Below are positions 1 to 13,848 of a stretch of 64,000 nucleotides of DNA, piece after piece; position 1 is the first letter of the stretch, and each line of letters opens with the position of its first letter. Under the pieces are notes generated by a model. It did not search any database. It had not been told where the DNA came from and saw only the letters and a list, made by a program, of their open reading frames with translations. This stretch comes from K189A clade bacterium. Its GTDB lineage: Bacteria; Pseudomonadota; Gammaproteobacteria; Pseudomonadales; Azotimanducaceae. The stretch covers positions 1-64,000 of the forward strand of contig CACFGV010000003.1 in NCBI GenBank assembly GCA_902565895.1, in the 5' to 3' direction. Made by a program: the position numbers and the translations under genes.

Positions 1-1704
<1,704 letters not shown>

Positions 1705-1785
1705 TTACCTTGGGTAGTGGAACCCTGTGGGGTCGAGCGTAACTCAGCCTCAATGGCTGGCTTCAAAAAAGAATGAGGAAAGATC

Positions 1786-4700
1786 GTGAAAGACTTACTT
1801 AACCTATTAAAGGCCCAAGGTGGCGTAGAAGAATTCGATGCACTGCGTATCGGTCTAGCATCACCGGAAATGATCAGATCTTGGTCTTTCGGTGAGGTGA
1901 AAAAACCGGAAACGATTAACTATCGAACCTTCAAGCCCGAACGAGATGGTTTGTTTTGTGCGCGAATCTTTGGGCCGACCAAAGACTACGAATGTCTCTG
2001 CGGTAAGTACAAGCGACTGAAGCATCGTGGCGTCATCTGCGAAAAATGCGGCGTTGAGGTAACCCTTACAAAAGTTCGTCGAGAGCGTATGGGCCATATT
2101 GAGCTAGCGTGTCCTACTGCACATATCTGGTTTTTAAAGTCTCTGCCGTCACGTATTGGTTTGTTACTGGACATGACCCTAAGGGACATCGAGCGGGTCT
2201 TGTATTTCGAATCCTTTGTGGTCATCGATGCAGGCCTTACTGACCTTGAAGTGGGGCAACTGCTGACAGACGAAGAGTATTACCAAAACCTTGAAGAATA
2301 CGGCGACGAGTTTGACGCGCGTATGGGTGCAGAAGCGGTACAGCAGCTATTGTTGAACCTTGATATGGACGCCGAGATCGCACAATTGCGGGAAGAAATT
2401 CCAGCGACCAATTCGGAAACCAAAATCAAGAAATTTTCCAAACGCCTTAAACTGATGGAAGCGTTTGTGAAGTCCGGTAATAAACCCGAATGGATGATCA
2501 TGACGGTATTGCCTGTATTGCCACCGGATCTACGCCCTTTGGTACCGCTCGAAGGCGGCCGGTTTGCTACGTCTGACTTAAACGATCTGTACCGTCGAGT
2601 CATCAACAGAAACAACCGCCTCAAGCGACTACTCGATCTGTCTGCGCCAGACATCATCGTGCGCAACGAAAAACGCATGCTGCAAGAATCAGTGGATGCG
2701 TTACTGGACAACGGTCGTCGCGGGCGCGCCATCACTGGATCTAACAAGCGACCGCTTAAGTCGTTAGCGGATATGATCAAAGGTAAGCAAGGGCGTTTCC
2801 GACAAAACTTGTTGGGTAAGCGAGTGGATTACTCTGGCCGTTCGGTCATCGTTTGTGGCCCAACACTAAAACTGCATCAGTGTGGCCTGCCCAAGAAGAT
2901 GGCCCTAGAACTCTTTAAGCCGTTCATCTTCGGCAAGCTCGAAGAGATGCAACTGGCAACGACCATCAAAGCTGCAAAAAAGATGGTGGAACGCGAAACA
3001 GCCGATGTATGGGACATTTTGGCCGGCGTTATTCGCGAGCATCCGGTGATGCTGAACCGCGCGCCAACTCTGCATCGATTGGGTATTCAGGCGTTTGAGC
3101 CGGTCCTGATCGAGGGTAAGGCGATTCAGCTCCACCCCTTGGTCTGTAGCGCTTACAACGCAGACTTTGACGGTGACCAAATGGCTGTGCATGTGCCATT
3201 GACCCTAGAAGCGCAGCTGGAAAGCCGCGCGTTGATGATGTCGACCAATAACATTCTGTCACCCGCCAGCGGTGAGCCGATCATCGTGCCGTCTCAAGAT
3301 GTCGTGTTAGGCATCTATTACATGACCCGTGAAAAGATTAACGCGCCGGGCGAAGGTGCTGCTTTTGCGAACATAGATGAAGTACACAGAGCCTTCCATG
3401 CCAAGCAAGTGGGTTTGCACGCCAAGGTTCGAGTGCGAGTGGAAGAACATTCTGCAGACGAAAAAGGCAACGTCACTGCGCAATCTACGGTTTACGACAC
3501 AACGGTAGGACGGGCGTTGTTGTACGACATCGTGCCAAAGATGTTGCCTTTCGAAATGGTCAACAAGGCCATGGATAAAAAGGCAATCTCTACGCTGATC
3601 AACGATTGCTATCGTCGTTGCGGATTGAAAGACACTGTCATATTTGCTGACCAACTGATGTATGCTGGCTTTGCCCGATCTACATCGTCAGGCGCATCCA
3701 TTGGTGTCGAAGACTTTGTGATTCCGCAAGCAAAGAGCCAGATTATTGCGGAAGCGGAGGCTGAGGTAGAAGAGATTGAATCTCAGTACGCTTCTGGCTT
3801 GGTAACTCAGGGCGAGAAGTACAACAAAGTTGTAGACATTTGGCTGCGTGCCAACGACTTGGTCGCTCGAGCAATGATGGATGGCATCTCTAAGGAGAGC
3901 GTTGTAAACAGAGAGGGCGAGACCGAAGAGCAACCCTCGTTTAACTCCGTATACATATATGCCGACTCAGGCGCGCGGGGTTCACCGGCACAGATTCGTC
4001 AGCTTGCGGGTATGCGCGGTTTGATGACCCGACCAGACGGCAGCATCATCGAGAACGCTATCACAGCAAACTTCCGAGAAGGTCTGACGGTTAACGAGTA
4101 CTTCATTTCAACCCACGGTGCTCGTAAGGGTCTGGCAGATACTGCACTGAAAACCGCGAACTCTGGTTACTTGACTCGACGCCTAGTCGATGTGGCGCAG
4201 GACGTGGTCATCACCGACCAAGACTGTGGCACGAAAGACGGCCTGTTCATTACCTCGGTTATTGAAGGCGGTGATGTTGTACTGCCCTTAGGTGCCCGCG
4301 TGTTGGGTCGAACGGTTGCTCAGGACATCTACGCAGCGGACGGTAAAGAACTGCTGATTGAGCGCGGTACGCTTATCGATGAAGCGTGGGTAGATCGTCT
4401 CGACGAAATGGGTATTGACGAAATGTGGGTACGTTCGGCGATTACTTGCGAAACAGCTCACGGCGTCTGCCGCGCGTGCTATGGCCGAGACCTGGCGCGA
4501 GGCCACTTTGTCAACGTCGGCGAGGCGGTAGGCGTGATTGCGGCCCAATCCATAGGCGAGCCTGGTACCCAGTTGACCATGCGTACCTTCCATATTGGTG
4601 GTGCTGCCTCTCGTGCGTCGGCTGTTGACAACATCCAGGTTAAGCATGGCGGTACGGTTAGGCTGCATAACCTAAAAACTGTGCAACGCGAAAGCGGTGA

Positions 4701-5997
4701 GCTTGTCGCCGTCTCTCGTTCTGGCGCGGTCGCTGTTGCAGACGATCATGGTCGCGAACGCGAACGTTATAAGTTGCCTTACGGCGCGGTATTGTCAGCC
4801 AACGAAGGTGATTCGGTCGATGCTGGTCAAGTCATAGCCCAGTGGGATCCTCTGACGCACCCGATCGTTGCGGAAGTGGCTGGCGTGATCGAGTTCCATG
4901 AAATGGAAGAAGGCCTGTCCATGAATCGTCAGACCGACGAACTGACAGGACTCAGCAACATTACGGTATTGGATCCGAAAGATCGCCCGAGTGCGGCGAA
5001 AGATCTTCGCCCGGCTGTTCGATTGGTCGATGCCAAAGGCAACGCTGTAATGTTGCCCGGCAGTGAAGTTCCGGCTAACTACTTCATGCCGAATAACGCG
5101 ATTTTGAACACTGAAAACGGTTCCAAGATCGGCATTGGTGACATTATTGCGCGTATTCCACAAGAAGGATCGAAGACTAGAGACATTACCGGTGGTCTAC
5201 CTCGTGTTGCAGACTTGTTTGAAGCTCGCAAGCCAAAAGAGCCTGCGATTCTGGCGGAGGCCACAGGTGCTGTGTCTTTTGGTAAAGAAACCAAGGGCAA
5301 GCGCCGCTTGGTGATCACACCCGCTGATGGTGATCCGGTGGAAACACTGATCCCGAAATGGCGAACAATCGGTGTATTCGATGGCGAGCAAGTTGAGAAA
5401 GGCGAAATGGTCTGTGATGGACCGTTTAGTGCCCATGACATCTTGCGGCTGAAGGGCGTTGAAGAACTGGCTCAATACATTGTCAACGAAATCCAAGAGG
5501 TCTATCGCCTCCAGGGTGTAACCATCAACGATAAACATATTGAAGTGATCGTTCGCCAGATGCTTCGCAAGGTCGAGATCACCCATTCCGGCGACTCGCA
5601 CCTGATTAGAGGTGAGCAGTTGGAGTACACGCGGCTTCGTGAAGTGAACGCAGAGTTGATCGCTGAAGGTAAGGCGCCAGCTGAGTATCAGCGCATATTG
5701 TTGGGTATCACCAAGGCGTCATTGGCGACGGAATCCTTCATATCAGCGGCGTCTTTCCAAGAGACCACGCGGGTCCTTACCGAAGCGGCGGTTACCGGAA
5801 AGAAAGACTACTTGCGCGGTTTGAAAGAGAACGTAGTTGTGGGCCGTTTGATTCCTGCTGGAACAGGCTTGACCTATCACGCTGACCGCAAACGTCAGCG
5901 TGAAGAAGAGCTGGCAGCCGGTGATCGTGAATCGGCGACAGCGGATGAGATCGAACAAGCATTGAGCGAAGCGCTGTCAGCACAGGGTTCGGAATAG
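1786..5997 (+). CDS. rpoC: RNA polymerase beta' subunit
   Basis: RpoC is the catalytic subunit of RNA polymerase. The product has 1403 residues, against 1407 in E. coli. The N-terminal zinc site is seen as [19 protein letters not shown] (about residues 70-88). The magnesium-binding active-site motif [10 protein letters not shown] starts at residue 458, placing the three aspartates at 460, 462 and 464 as in E. coli. The second zinc site uses the cysteine of DQDCGTKDG and those of [13 protein letters not shown]. The trigger-loop/bridge region is seen in [16 protein letters not shown]. The start is GTG at 1786, with GAGGAA 6 bases upstream. It is co-transcribed with rpoB and complete. Confidence 0.98.
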   Translation: MKDLLNLLKAQGGVEEFDALRIGLASPEMIRSWSFGEVKKPETINYRTFKPERDGLFCARIFGPTKDYECLCGKYKRLKHRGVICEKCGVEVTLTKVRRERMGHIELACPTAHIWFLKSLPSRIGLLLDMTLRDIERVLYFESFVVIDAGLTDLEVGQLLTDEEYYQNLEEYGDEFDARMGAEAVQQLLLNLDMDAEIAQLREEIPATNSETKIKKFSKRLKLMEAFVKSGNKPEWMIMTVLPVLPPDLRPLVPLEGGRFATSDLNDLYRRVINRNNRLKRLLDLSAPDIIVRNEKRMLQESVDALLDNGRRGRAITGSNKRPLKSLADMIKGKQGRFRQNLLGKRVDYSGRSVIVCGPTLKLHQCGLPKKMALELFKPFIFGKLEEMQLATTIKAAKKMVERETADVWDILAGVIREHPVMLNRAPTLHRLGIQAFEPVLIEGKAIQLHPLVCSAYNADFDGDQMAVHVPLTLEAQLESRALMMSTNNILSPASGEPIIVPSQDVVLGIYYMTREKINAPGEGAAFANIDEVHRAFHAKQVGLHAKVRVRVEEHSADEKGNVTAQSTVYDTTVGRALLYDIVPKMLPFEMVNKAMDKKAISTLINDCYRRCGLKDTVIFADQLMYAGFARSTSSGASIGVEDFVIPQAKSQIIAEAEAEVEEIESQYASGLVTQGEKYNKVVDIWLRANDLVARAMMDGISKESVVNREGETEEQPSFNSVYIYADSGARGSPAQIRQLAGMRGLMTRPDGSIIENAITANFREGLTVNEYFISTHGARKGLADTALKTANSGYLTRRLVDVAQDVVITDQDCGTKDGLFITSVIEGGDVVLPLGARVLGRTVAQDIYAADGKELLIERGTLIDEAWVDRLDEMGIDEMWVRSAITCETAHGVCRACYGRDLARGHFVNVGEAVGVIAAQSIGEPGTQLTMRTFHIGGAASRASAVDNIQVKHGGTVRLHNLKTVQRESGELVAVSRSGAVAVADDHGRERERYKLPYGAVLSANEGDSVDAGQVIAQWDPLTHPIVAEVAGVIEFHEMEEGLSMNRQTDELTGLSNITVLDPKDRPSAAKDLRPAVRLVDAKGNAVMLPGSEVPANYFMPNNAILNTENGSKIGIGDIIARIPQEGSKTRDITGGLPRVADLFEARKPKEPAILAEATGAVSFGKETKGKRRLVITPADGDPVETLIPKWRTIGVFDGEQVEKGEMVCDGPFSAHDILRLKGVEELAQYIVNEIQEVYRLQGVTINDKHIEVIVRQMLRKVEITHSGDSHLIRGEQLEYTRLREVNAELIAEGKAPAEYQRILLGITKASLATESFISAASFQETTRVLTEAAVTGKKDYLRGLKENVVVGRLIPAGTGLTYHADRKRQREEELAAGDRESATADEIEQALSEALSAQGSE

Positions 5998-6042
5998 ACC
6001 GAACCCGCACTGCAGAGCGAAAAAAGCGCAAGGCAAGCAGTC

Positions 6043-6071
6043 TTGTGAATTGCACGGGGCGTGATTAGAAT
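6043..6071 (+). promoter_or_regulatory. Candidate sigma-70 promoter of the str operon
   Basis: TTGTGA at 6043-6048 and TAGAAT at 6066-6071 are separated by exactly 17 bases. They are followed at once by a GC-rich discriminator (GCGCCCGCC), the type expected of stringently controlled ribosomal promoters. The element lies in the 135-base rpoC-rpsL spacer, 62 bases upstream of the rpsL start. The hexamer matches are read directly; promoter function is inferred. Confidence 0.55.
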
Positions 6072-6132
6072 GCGCCCGCCGCGCGGGGACAGGTGTTCGG
6101 CGCGGAAATGAAAATCTGGAGAATGACGGAAC

Positions 6133-6504
6133 ATGGCAACAATTAGCCAGTTAGTGAGAAAGCCACGAAAGCGTAAAGTCGTTAAGAACATAGTGCCGGC
6201 GCTGCAGGCATGTCCACAAAAACGAGGCGTGTGCACGCGGGTCTATACCACGACACCGAAGAAGCCTAATTCAGCGCTGCGTAAGGTGTGTCGTGTACGG
6301 CTGACTAATGGTTACGAAGTAACGTCCTACATTGGCGGCGAAGGCCACAATCTACAGGAGCACTCAGTCGTTCTTATTCGTGGTGGTCGTGTTAAAGACT
6401 TACCGGGTGTTCGTTACCACACTATACGTGGCACGTTAGATACCTCAGGGGTTGCCGATCGTCGCCAGGGTCGATCCAAGTATGGCGCTAAGCGACCTAA
6501 GTAA
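6133..6504 (+). CDS. rpsL: 30S ribosomal protein S12
   Basis: S12 sits at the decoding centre of the small subunit and controls accuracy. The 123-residue product is almost the E. coli length (124 with the initiator). The decoding loops are seen as [21 protein letters not shown] and [13 protein letters not shown]. The lysines where streptomycin resistance usually arises are both lysine, so the sequence looks drug-sensitive. It is the first gene of the str operon and is followed by rpsG, fusA and tuf. Confidence 0.98.
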   Translation: MATISQLVRKPRKRKVVKNIVPALQACPQKRGVCTRVYTTTPKKPNSALRKVCRVRLTNGYEVTSYIGGEGHNLQEHSVVLIRGGRVKDLPGVRYHTIRGTLDTSGVADRRQGRSKYGAKRPK

Positions 6505-6530
6505 AAATCCATATCAAACACCACATCAAA

Positions 6531-6585
6531 GTGGGTTCAACCCACCAAAAAAACATATTCTCAGTAAGGCCCTAAGTATTTAGGG
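6531..6585 (+). promoter_or_regulatory. Two hairpins in rpsL-rpsG spacer, possible S7 site
   Basis: The 105-base spacer holds two perfect short hairpins. GTGGGT/ACCCAC has a 3-base loop (6531-6545) and CCCTAA/TTAGGG has a 4-base loop (6570-6585); the second ends 11 bases before the rpsG ribosome-binding site. Neither has a T tract, so they are not terminators. In E. coli the S7 protein represses the str operon by binding the S12-S7 intercistronic RNA. The same role is inferred here from position only. Confidence 0.4.
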
Positions 6586-6609
6586 AAGACCTGAAGAAAG
6601 GAGAAAAAC

Positions 6610-7080
6610 ATGCCAAGACGTCGCGTCATTGCTAAGCGGGAAGTGCTTCCTGATCCTAAGTTCAACAACCAAGTGGTTGCCAAATTCATTAACCACGTCA
6701 TGGTCAGTGGCAAAAAAGCGGTTGCAGAAAACATTGTTTACGGTGCTTTGGATCGTGTTCAAGCGCGGGACAATGCAGACCCAATCGAAGTCTTTGAAAA
6801 AGCGCTGGAAGCGATCGCGCCCATGGTGGAAGTGAAGTCCCGTCGTGTCGGCGGAGCAACGTATCAGGTCCCAGTAGAAGTTCGACCATCGCGTCGCCAG
6901 GCGTTAGCCATGCGCTGGTTGGTCGACAGCGCTCGTTCGCGGAGCGAAAAGTCAATGGCGGCTCGGCTCGCCGGAGAATTTTTGGATGCGGCGGAAGGCC
7001 GTGGCTCGGCGGTTAAGAAGCGTGAAGACACTCACCGTATGGCTGATGCGAACAAGGCGTTTGCTCACTACCGCTACTAA
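6610..7080 (+). CDS. rpsG: 30S ribosomal protein S7
   Basis: S7 nucleates assembly of the 30S head by binding the 3' domain of 16S rRNA and lines the E site. It has 156 residues, the usual length for the short form. It begins [18 protein letters not shown] and contains the conserved stretches [16 protein letters not shown] and [16 protein letters not shown] strong AAAGGAG lies 7-13 bases before the ATG. It is the second gene of the str operon, and S7 is the usual autogenous repressor of that operon. Confidence 0.97.
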   Translation: MPRRRVIAKREVLPDPKFNNQVVAKFINHVMVSGKKAVAENIVYGALDRVQARDNADPIEVFEKALEAIAPMVEVKSRRVGGATYQVPVEVRPSRRQALAMRWLVDSARSRSEKSMAARLAGEFLDAAEGRGSAVKKREDTHRMADANKAFAHYRY

Positions 7081-7110
7081 GCTAACGCCCACTAATTCGA
7101 AACACTGCGT

Positions 7111-9204
7111 ATGCCTCGTTCCACGCCTATTGGTCGCTACCGCAATATAGGCATCGTCGCCCATGTAGATGCAGGCAAGACCACGACCACTGAGCGTGTA
7201 CTTTTTTATACCGGCTTGTCCCATAAGATCGGTGAAGTGCACGACGGTGCCGCGGTTATGGATTGGATGGAGCAGGAACAAGAGCGCGGCATTACGATTA
7301 CTTCGGCTGCTACGACCTGCTTTTGGCGCGGCATGTCGCAACAGTTCGATGAACATCGAATCAATATCATCGACACACCTGGACACGTTGACTTCACAAT
7401 CGAGGTAGAGCGCAGCCTGCGCGTTTTGGACGGTGCCGTGGTAGTTTTTTGCGGCACCTCAGGCGTAGAGCCTCAGTCTGAAACCGTGTGGCGCCAGGCC
7501 AACAAATACGAAGTGCCGCGCGTCGTCTTTGTTAACAAGATGGATCGCCAAGGTGCCGAATTCCCCCGCGTAATCGAGCAAATTCGCGAGCGTTTGGGTG
7601 CTAATCCAGTGCCGTTGCAGTTAGCGATTGGCTCTGAAGAAAATTTCAGTGGTGTAGTTGATCTAATCACCATGCGCGCAATCTATTGGAGTGAGGACGA
7701 CCAAGGGTTAAGCCACAGAACAGAAGATATACCGGAGGAACTGCTTGAGAGCGCTGAAGGTATGCGCGAGCAGTTGATGGAAGCTGCTGCTGAAGCCAAC
7801 GAAGAGCTCATGGACCGCTACCTTGAAGAAGGCGAATTGAGCGAAGCCGATCTTCGCCAAGGCATTCGCATTCGTACTCTGGCCAATGAGATTGTTCCAG
7901 CATTATGTGGTTCTGCGTTTAAGAACAAAGGTGTTCAGTCAGTATTAGATGCGGTGGTGGATTACCTGCCCGCACCTACCGAAGTAAAGGCTATTGAAGG
8001 AACAGTCAAAGATGGGGATACCGCTACCCGCGAAGCCGATGATGACGCGCCGTTTGCGGCCTTGGCATTCAAAATTGCTACAGATTCCTTTGTCGGCACT
8101 TTGACATTTTTTCGCGTTTACTCGGGCGTACTTAAGACCGGAGATCAGGTTTATAACCCGATCAAAGATAAGCGCGAGCGCATCGGTCGTATGGTGCAAA
8201 TGCATGCCAACAACCGAGAAGAGATCAAAGAAGTACGCGCTGGAGACATCGCCGCAGCGATTGGCATGAAAGATGTCACCACGGGTGAAACGTTGTGCAG
8301 TAAAGAAAAGGCCATAACCCTTGAGCGCATGGAGTTTCCCGATCCAGTGATCTCAGTGGCGGTGGAACCAAAATCTGTGGCCGATCAAGAGAAGCTAACA
8401 GTAGCGCTGAGCAAGCTCGCGCAAGAGGATCCATCTTTTAGGGTAGAAACAGACAAAGAAACCGGCCAGATGATTATTTCTGGGATGGGTGAACTGCACT
8501 TAGAAGTGATTGTTGATCGAATGCAGCGTGAATTCGGTGTCGCGGCAAATATCGGTAAACCTCAGGTCGCCTACCGCGAAACCATCCAGGCAACTATTGA
8601 ACACGAAGCAAAATTTGTTCGCCAGACTGGTGGCAGGGGTCAGTACGGTCATGTGAAGTTGCGTTTGGAGCCCTTGCAGGACGAGGACGGCACCTATAAC
8701 TATGAGTTTGTCGATGAAATTACCGGCGGCGTGATACCTCGGGAATACATCCCGTCAATTGATAAAGGCATTGCCGAACAAATGCAGAACGGAGTCATCG
8801 CCGGCCACCCCCTAATTGGTGTTAAAGCAACTCTAATTGATGGGTCGTTTCATGAGGTGGACTCTTCAGAAATGGCGTTTAAAATCGCAGCCGCTATGGC
8901 CCTTCGTGAAGGTGCCATGGCCGCGAGTCCAGTCCTGTTGGAGCCGGTGATGACCGTAGAGGTAGTAACCCCAGAGGACTACATGGGAGATGTTGTTGGC
9001 GACCTTAACCGGCGTCGCGGCATGATAAATGGCATGGAAGAAAACCCCGCCGGCAAGGTCGTGCGAGCGGAAGTACCGTTATCCGAAATGTTCGGATATT
9101 CAACGGATTTGCGCAGCAGCACCCAGGGAAGGGCGACGTACACCATGGAATTTGCAAAATACGCGGATGTCCCCGCTTCGGTAATGGATCGTATCCGAGC
9201 ATAG
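7111..9204 (+). CDS. fusA: Elongation factor G
   Basis: EF-G is the GTPase that drives tRNA-mRNA translocation on the ribosome. It has 697 residues, near the typical 700. The GTP-binding motifs are AHVDAGKT (17-24), DTPGH (about 88-92) and NKMD (142-145). Domain IV and the C-terminal region are seen in [15 protein letters not shown] and [11 protein letters not shown]. No clear Shine-Dalgarno precedes the ATG, only 30 bases after rpsG, so translation may depend on coupling. This is the str-operon copy; a second EF-G gene lies at 49303-51387 on the minus strand. Confidence 0.97.
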   Translation: MPRSTPIGRYRNIGIVAHVDAGKTTTTERVLFYTGLSHKIGEVHDGAAVMDWMEQEQERGITITSAATTCFWRGMSQQFDEHRINIIDTPGHVDFTIEVERSLRVLDGAVVVFCGTSGVEPQSETVWRQANKYEVPRVVFVNKMDRQGAEFPRVIEQIRERLGANPVPLQLAIGSEENFSGVVDLITMRAIYWSEDDQGLSHRTEDIPEELLESAEGMREQLMEAAAEANEELMDRYLEEGELSEADLRQGIRIRTLANEIVPALCGSAFKNKGVQSVLDAVVDYLPAPTEVKAIEGTVKDGDTATREADDDAPFAALAFKIATDSFVGTLTFFRVYSGVLKTGDQVYNPIKDKRERIGRMVQMHANNREEIKEVRAGDIAAAIGMKDVTTGETLCSKEKAITLERMEFPDPVISVAVEPKSVADQEKLTVALSKLAQEDPSFRVETDKETGQMIISGMGELHLEVIVDRMQREFGVAANIGKPQVAYRETIQATIEHEAKFVRQTGGRGQYGHVKLRLEPLQDEDGTYNYEFVDEITGGVIPREYIPSIDKGIAEQMQNGVIAGHPLIGVKATLIDGSFHEVDSSEMAFKIAAAMALREGAMAASPVLLEPVMTVEVVTPEDYMGDVVGDLNRRRGMINGMEENPAGKVVRAEVPLSEMFGYSTDLRSSTQGRATYTMEFAKYADVPASVMDRIRA

Positions 9205-9229
9205 ATCCAAGTCACTTAAAGGAAAGGTA

Positions 9230-10450
<1,221 letters not shown>

Positions 10451-10471
10451 GGCTCACAAGCCAATACCAAG

Positions 10472-10497
10472 AAAGCCGGGCTTGCCCCGGCTTTTTT
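10472..10497 (+). terminator. Rho-independent terminator after tuf
   Basis: A perfect 9-base stem (AAAGCCGGG at 10472-10480, CCCGGCTTT at 10486-10494) has a 5-base loop and runs into a T tract. It lies 21 bases past the tuf stop and separates the str operon from the S10 operon. Confidence 0.9.
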
Positions 10498-10590
10498 GAT
10501 TCAGAGGAAGCGTAGACGGAACTGGTGGCTAACTGGCTATTGCGACCAAAATGCATGTTTAAAGTTGCTCACTTATCTCTAGAAGTGGTG

Positions 10591-10619
10591 TTGCTTGACC
10601 ATGAATCACTCTGTATAGT
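10591..10619 (+). promoter_or_regulatory. Candidate promoter of the S10 operon
   Basis: TTGCTT (10591-10596) and TATAGT (10614-10619) are 17 bases apart and are followed by a GC-rich stretch (TCGGCTCCCGC). A better -35, TTGACC at 10595-10600, would leave only 13 bases to the same -10. Transcription would start near 10626, about 220 bases before rpsJ. Confidence 0.45.
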
Positions 10620-10625
10620 TCGGCT

Positions 10626-10848
10626 CCCGCTTTCCAAGGGGTGTAGGGAATAAAGCGCGTCTTAGCGCGGTCAGCGATACAGCTGGCCGGGCGGTGCTGC
10701 TGCCCTAAACACTTTGCAGGGCGGCTATTAAGGTTAGGACCCTCAGATTGTTGGGGTCAGTTCTTTAACAGGAGAAACGTTCGGTTCGATCGCTTTTACG
10801 CAATAAAGCGTCGCGATCGGGCCTAGACCAATTGGGTGGAGTTCGTCC
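10626..10848 (+). promoter_or_regulatory. Structured 5' leader of the S10 operon
   Basis: This non-coding stretch can form several hairpins. They are CTGCCCT/AGGGCGG (10700-10724, with one G-U pair), GACCC/GGGTC (10738-10758) and, just upstream of rpsJ, CGATCGC/GCGATCG with an inner ACGC/GCGT (10787-10819). In gammaproteobacteria, ribosomal protein L4 controls the S10 operon through a leader of similar size. The position and folding fit that role, but L4 binding is inference. The stretch 10498-10590, between the terminator and the promoter, shows nothing recognisable. Confidence 0.5.
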
Positions 10849-11160
10849 GTGCAAAATCAGCGTATCCGCATTCGCTTGAAAGCCTTTGATCATCGTCTTA
10901 TCGATGTGTCGACGAAAGAGATTGTCGACACTGCAAAGCGAACGGGGGCGCAGGTCAAAGGACCTATCCCTTTACCGACGCGTAAAGAGCGCTACACGAT
11001 TTTGATATCGCCCCACGTCAATAAAGATGCACGTGACCAATATGAAATTCGCACCCATAAACGTCTCCTGGATATCGTAGAGCCAACAGAAAAAACAGTC
11101 GATGCGCTAATGAAGCTCGACCTTGCTGCTGGCGTAGAAGTGCAGATTAGTTTGAATTAA
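10849..11160 (+). CDS. rpsJ: 30S ribosomal protein S10
   Basis: S10 is part of the 30S head and also partners NusB in transcription antitermination. The 103 residues match E. coli S10 closely from [19 protein letters not shown] to the C-terminal [11 protein letters not shown]. The start is GTG at 10849 (no ATG fits), with GGTGGAG upstream. It leads the S10 operon. Unusually, 232 bases separate it from rplC, and that spacer is highly structured. Confidence 0.97.
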   Translation: MQNQRIRIRLKAFDHRLIDVSTKEIVDTAKRTGAQVKGPIPLPTRKERYTILISPHVNKDARDQYEIRTHKRLLDIVEPTEKTVDALMKLDLAAGVEVQISLN

Positions 11161-11175
11161 GACGGGCTGAATGCT

Positions 11176-11359
11176 CAGCGCGTAAGGCGCTGTGTGGATG
11201 GTTTGTTAAATGGCAAATCAAGCGCAGCGCATACGACCAAAAGGCTCCGATAGGGAGCCGGCGAAAGGTGTAAGCCAAGCTCATCTCCCAACGGACATTG
11301 GGAGGCGGAGCTTGGCACGCTGCGTTTTCGCGTAACGCCCTTGAGGGTAGTGCGCAGCG
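11176..11359 (+). ncRNA. Candidate structured RNA between rpsJ and rplC
   Basis: The spacer folds by simple pairing into a hairpin (CAGCGC 11176-11181 with GCGCTG 11187-11192) and then a three-way junction. The closing stem is 11220-11229 with 11318-11327 (ten pairs, one G-U). It encloses GGCTCC/GGAGCC (11243-11259) and a long arm, GCCAAGCTC plus CTCCCAA pairing with TTGGGAG plus GAGCTTGGC (11274-11316). The CGCAGCG of the closing stem recurs at 11353-11359, so CGCTGCG (11318-11324) has two competing partners. GCGCTG at 11187-11192 likewise could pair with CAGCGC at 11225-11230. There is no T tract. A cis-acting switch controlling rplC and downstream genes is inferred; an inserted repeat element is the alternative. 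Confidence 0.55.
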
Positions 11360-11392
11360 GATGTTTGAGACAGATTGATAGGACAAAGACCA

Positions 11393-12061
11393 ATGGCACT
11401 TGGACTGGTTGGTAAAAAAAGCGGCATGACACGCATCTTTAATGAAGAAGGCGTCTCCGTGCCGGTGACAGTTATCGAGGCTGAACCGAATCGTATTACC
11501 CAGGTTAAAAGCGTTGAAAGCGATGGATATACAGCGGTTCAGGTGACTACGGGCGAGCGCCGCTTGAGTCGTGTAAGCAAGCCGATGGCGGGCCATTTTG
11601 CCAAGGCCAATGCCGGTGCTGGCCGCGGTCTCTGGGAATTTCGTGCCCAGGCTACAGAGGGTTTAGACGTTGGTGGCGAACTCACGGTCGAGCAATTCAC
11701 CGCCGGTCAGCAGGTTGATGTTCAAGGCGTCTCCAAAGGTAAGGGTTACGCCGGGACCATTAAGCGCTGGAATTTTCGTGGTCAAGACAATACTCACGGT
11801 AACTCTATTTCCCACCGTGCTCCTGGATCAATAGGTCAATGCCAGACCCCAGGGCGGGTTTTTAAGGGTAAAAAAATGTCGGGCCAGATGGGTAACGTGC
11901 GTGTGACTACGCAGAACCTAGAGATCATAGAAGTCGACGTGGAACGAAACCTAATCATGGTTAAGGGAGCCGTCCCTGGACCCACTGGCGGCGATGTATG
12001 TATACGTCCAGCGATTAAGAGTGGTGGCGAAACTGCTGTCGCTGGCGGAGAAAGCGAATGA
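11393..12061 (+). CDS. rplC: 50S ribosomal protein L3
   Basis: L3 is an early assembly protein that reaches the peptidyl-transferase centre. From the ATG at 11393 it has 222 residues, starting [20 protein letters not shown] lies 9 bases upstream, and the longer TTG start at 11375 adds non-homologous residues. The conserved core includes [35 protein letters not shown] and [14 protein letters not shown], the latter containing the glutamine that is methylated in E. coli. A short acidic tail replaces the E. coli C-terminus. Its stop overlaps the rplD start (ATGA). Confidence 0.96.
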   Translation: MALGLVGKKSGMTRIFNEEGVSVPVTVIEAEPNRITQVKSVESDGYTAVQVTTGERRLSRVSKPMAGHFAKANAGAGRGLWEFRAQATEGLDVGGELTVEQFTAGQQVDVQGVSKGKGYAGTIKRWNFRGQDNTHGNSISHRAPGSIGQCQTPGRVFKGKKMSGQMGNVRVTTQNLEIIEVDVERNLIMVKGAVPGPTGGDVCIRPAIKSGGETAVAGGESE

Positions 12062-12663
12062 ATTTAGATTTAGCAGTTAGCGGTGGCAGCGTTGAGCTGG
12101 CCGAAACAGCCTTCGCTAGGGAGTATAACGAGGCCCTAGTCCACCAAGTCGTAGTGGCTTATATGGCTGCGGGACGCCAGGGATCCCGGGCGCAAAAGAA
12201 CCGCTCAGCGGTCAGTGGCGGTGGTAAGAAGCCATGGCGGCAAAAGGGTACGGGTCGCGCTCGTGCAGGAACGACGCGTTCGCCGATTTGGCGCTCGGGT
12301 GGCGTCACCTTTGCTGCTCAGCCGCAAGACCACTCCACAAAAGTGAACCGCAAAATGTACCGCGGCGCGTTGCGCTGTATCGTTTCAGAACTGATTCGTC
12401 AGCAACGCTTGATCGCTGTTGAATCCTTCGCGGTGGAAGCGCCAAAAACTAAGGCGTTGCTGACGCAGCTGAAAGAGTTGGAAATTTCTAACGGCTTGAT
12501 CATCACCGAAGAAGTCGATGAAAACCTGTTCTTGGCGGCGCGTAATGTAAAGGCAGTGGACGTTCGCGATGTCGAAGCAATCGACCCAGTTAGCCTCATC
12601 AGTTACGACAAGGTGCTGATCACCGTTCCGGCTTTGAAGAAACTGGAAGGAGTGTTGGCATGA
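12058..12663 (+). CDS. rplD: 50S ribosomal protein L4
   Basis: L4 binds 23S rRNA and lines the exit tunnel. In E. coli it is also the autogenous repressor of the S10 operon. It has 201 residues, the E. coli length. The tunnel-loop segment is visible in [19 protein letters not shown] and [19 protein letters not shown]. The start overlaps the rplC stop and its own stop overlaps rplW, indicating tight translational coupling. It is the obvious candidate regulator for the structured RNAs found before rpsJ and before rplC. Confidence 0.97.
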   Translation: MNLDLAVSGGSVELAETAFAREYNEALVHQVVVAYMAAGRQGSRAQKNRSAVSGGGKKPWRQKGTGRARAGTTRSPIWRSGGVTFAAQPQDHSTKVNRKMYRGALRCIVSELIRQQRLIAVESFAVEAPKTKALLTQLKELEISNGLIITEEVDENLFLAARNVKAVDVRDVEAIDPVSLISYDKVLITVPALKKLEGVLA

Positions 12664-12956
12664 ACCAGGAACGTATTTATACGGTGCTACGCGAGCCTCA
12701 CATTTCGGAAAAGGTCTCCGTGCTCGGAGACATAGCTAATCAATACGCTTTCAAGGTTGCCCCTGATGCAACCCGTGCAGAGGTGCGCGAGGCGGTTGAA
12801 ACCATCTTTAAAGTATCTGTGACCAAGGTCACTACGGCCAATGTTAAGGGCAAGGTCAAGCGCAATGCCCGCGGTATTACGCGGAAAAAGAACTGGAAGA
12901 AGGCATACGTAACGGTGGTCGAAGGCCAGGAAATCGACTTTATGGTTACGGAATAA
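12660..12956 (+). CDS. rplW: 50S ribosomal protein L23
   Basis: L23 sits at the tunnel exit and is the docking site for trigger factor and the signal recognition particle. It has 98 residues (E. coli 100), beginning [18 protein letters not shown], with the extended loop [22 protein letters not shown]. It overlaps the rplD stop by four bases and is followed by rplB after 12 bases. Confidence 0.96.
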   Translation: MNQERIYTVLREPHISEKVSVLGDIANQYAFKVAPDATRAEVREAVETIFKVSVTKVTTANVKGKVKRNARGITRKKNWKKAYVTVVEGQEIDFMVTE

Positions 12957-12968
12957 GGGAGCAGCGCT

Positions 12969-13796
12969 ATGGCAGTTGTAAAAACCAAACCAACCTCTGC
13001 AGGACGCCGTTTTGTCGTCAAGGTTGTAGATGCCGAATTGCACAAAGGTGCGCCTCACAAAGCGCTGCTGAGCAAGCAAAACAGCACCGGTGGGCGCAAC
13101 AACGCAGGCCGTATAACCACACGCCATCGCGGTGGTGGCCACAAGCAACACTACCGAATTATTGACTGGAAGCGCACCAAAGACGGCATCCCAGCGGTTG
13201 TTGAGCGCCTTGAATATGATCCGAACAGAACCGCGAACATCGCATTGCTGAAGTATGCGGACGGTGAGCGTCGTTACATTATCGCCCCCAAGGGGGTGCA
13301 TGCCGGTGACGAGCTCATGAGTGGCGGCAGTGCGCCAATTCGCTCAGGCAATACCCTGGCCTTGCGCAACATTCCAGTGGGTAGTGTTATCCATTGTGTG
13401 GAACTCAAGCCAGGCAAAGGCGCACAAATGGTGCGCAGTGCTGGCGGTTCTTGTCAGTTGGTTGCGCGCGAAGGCACCTATGCCACTTTGCGTATGCGCT
13501 CAGGTGAAATGCGTCGAGTGCTCAGCGAATGCCGCGCGACGCTTGGCGAGGTAGGCAACAGTGAGCATAGCCTGCGTTCGTTGGGTAAAGCGGGTGCCAA
13601 CCGCTGGCGCGGCAAGCGACCGACAGTGCGCGGGGTCGCTATGAACCCAGTTGATCACCCACATGGCGGTGGTGAAGGCAAAACGTCTGGAGGACGTCAT
13701 CCAGTGTCACCATGGGGCATGCCAACGAAAGGGTTTAAAACCCGTAAGAACAAGCGCACGGATGGACTCATTGTTCGTCGGCGTGGAAAGCGCTAG
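12969..13796 (+). CDS. rplB: 50S ribosomal protein L2
   Basis: L2 is needed for subunit association and peptidyl-transferase activity. It has 275 residues (E. coli 273). Conserved blocks are [27 protein letters not shown] and the active-site-proximal [17 protein letters not shown], which carries the conserved histidine. The C-terminus reads [16 protein letters not shown]. It is an S10 operon member with GGGAGC before the ATG. Confidence 0.98.
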   Translation: MAVVKTKPTSAGRRFVVKVVDAELHKGAPHKALLSKQNSTGGRNNAGRITTRHRGGGHKQHYRIIDWKRTKDGIPAVVERLEYDPNRTANIALLKYADGERRYIIAPKGVHAGDELMSGGSAPIRSGNTLALRNIPVGSVIHCVELKPGKGAQMVRSAGGSCQLVAREGTYATLRMRSGEMRRVLSECRATLGEVGNSEHSLRSLGKAGANRWRGKRPTVRGVAMNPVDHPHGGGEGKTSGGRHPVSPWGMPTKGFKTRKNKRTDGLIVRRRGKR

Positions 13797-13848
13797 GGCG
13801 CAATTGAACGAGATTTGCTGAGCAATAACGGTAAACGGAGAAAGGTAA

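Noticed and set aside
1786-5997. Many antisense open frames of 70-170 codons inside rpoC
   Set aside because: They lie opposite a fully conserved gene, have no recognisable motifs and follow from its codon bias.
6531-6546. Terminator between rpsL and rpsG
   Set aside because: The perfect GTGGGT/ACCCAC stem is followed by A residues, not T, and the genes belong to one operon.
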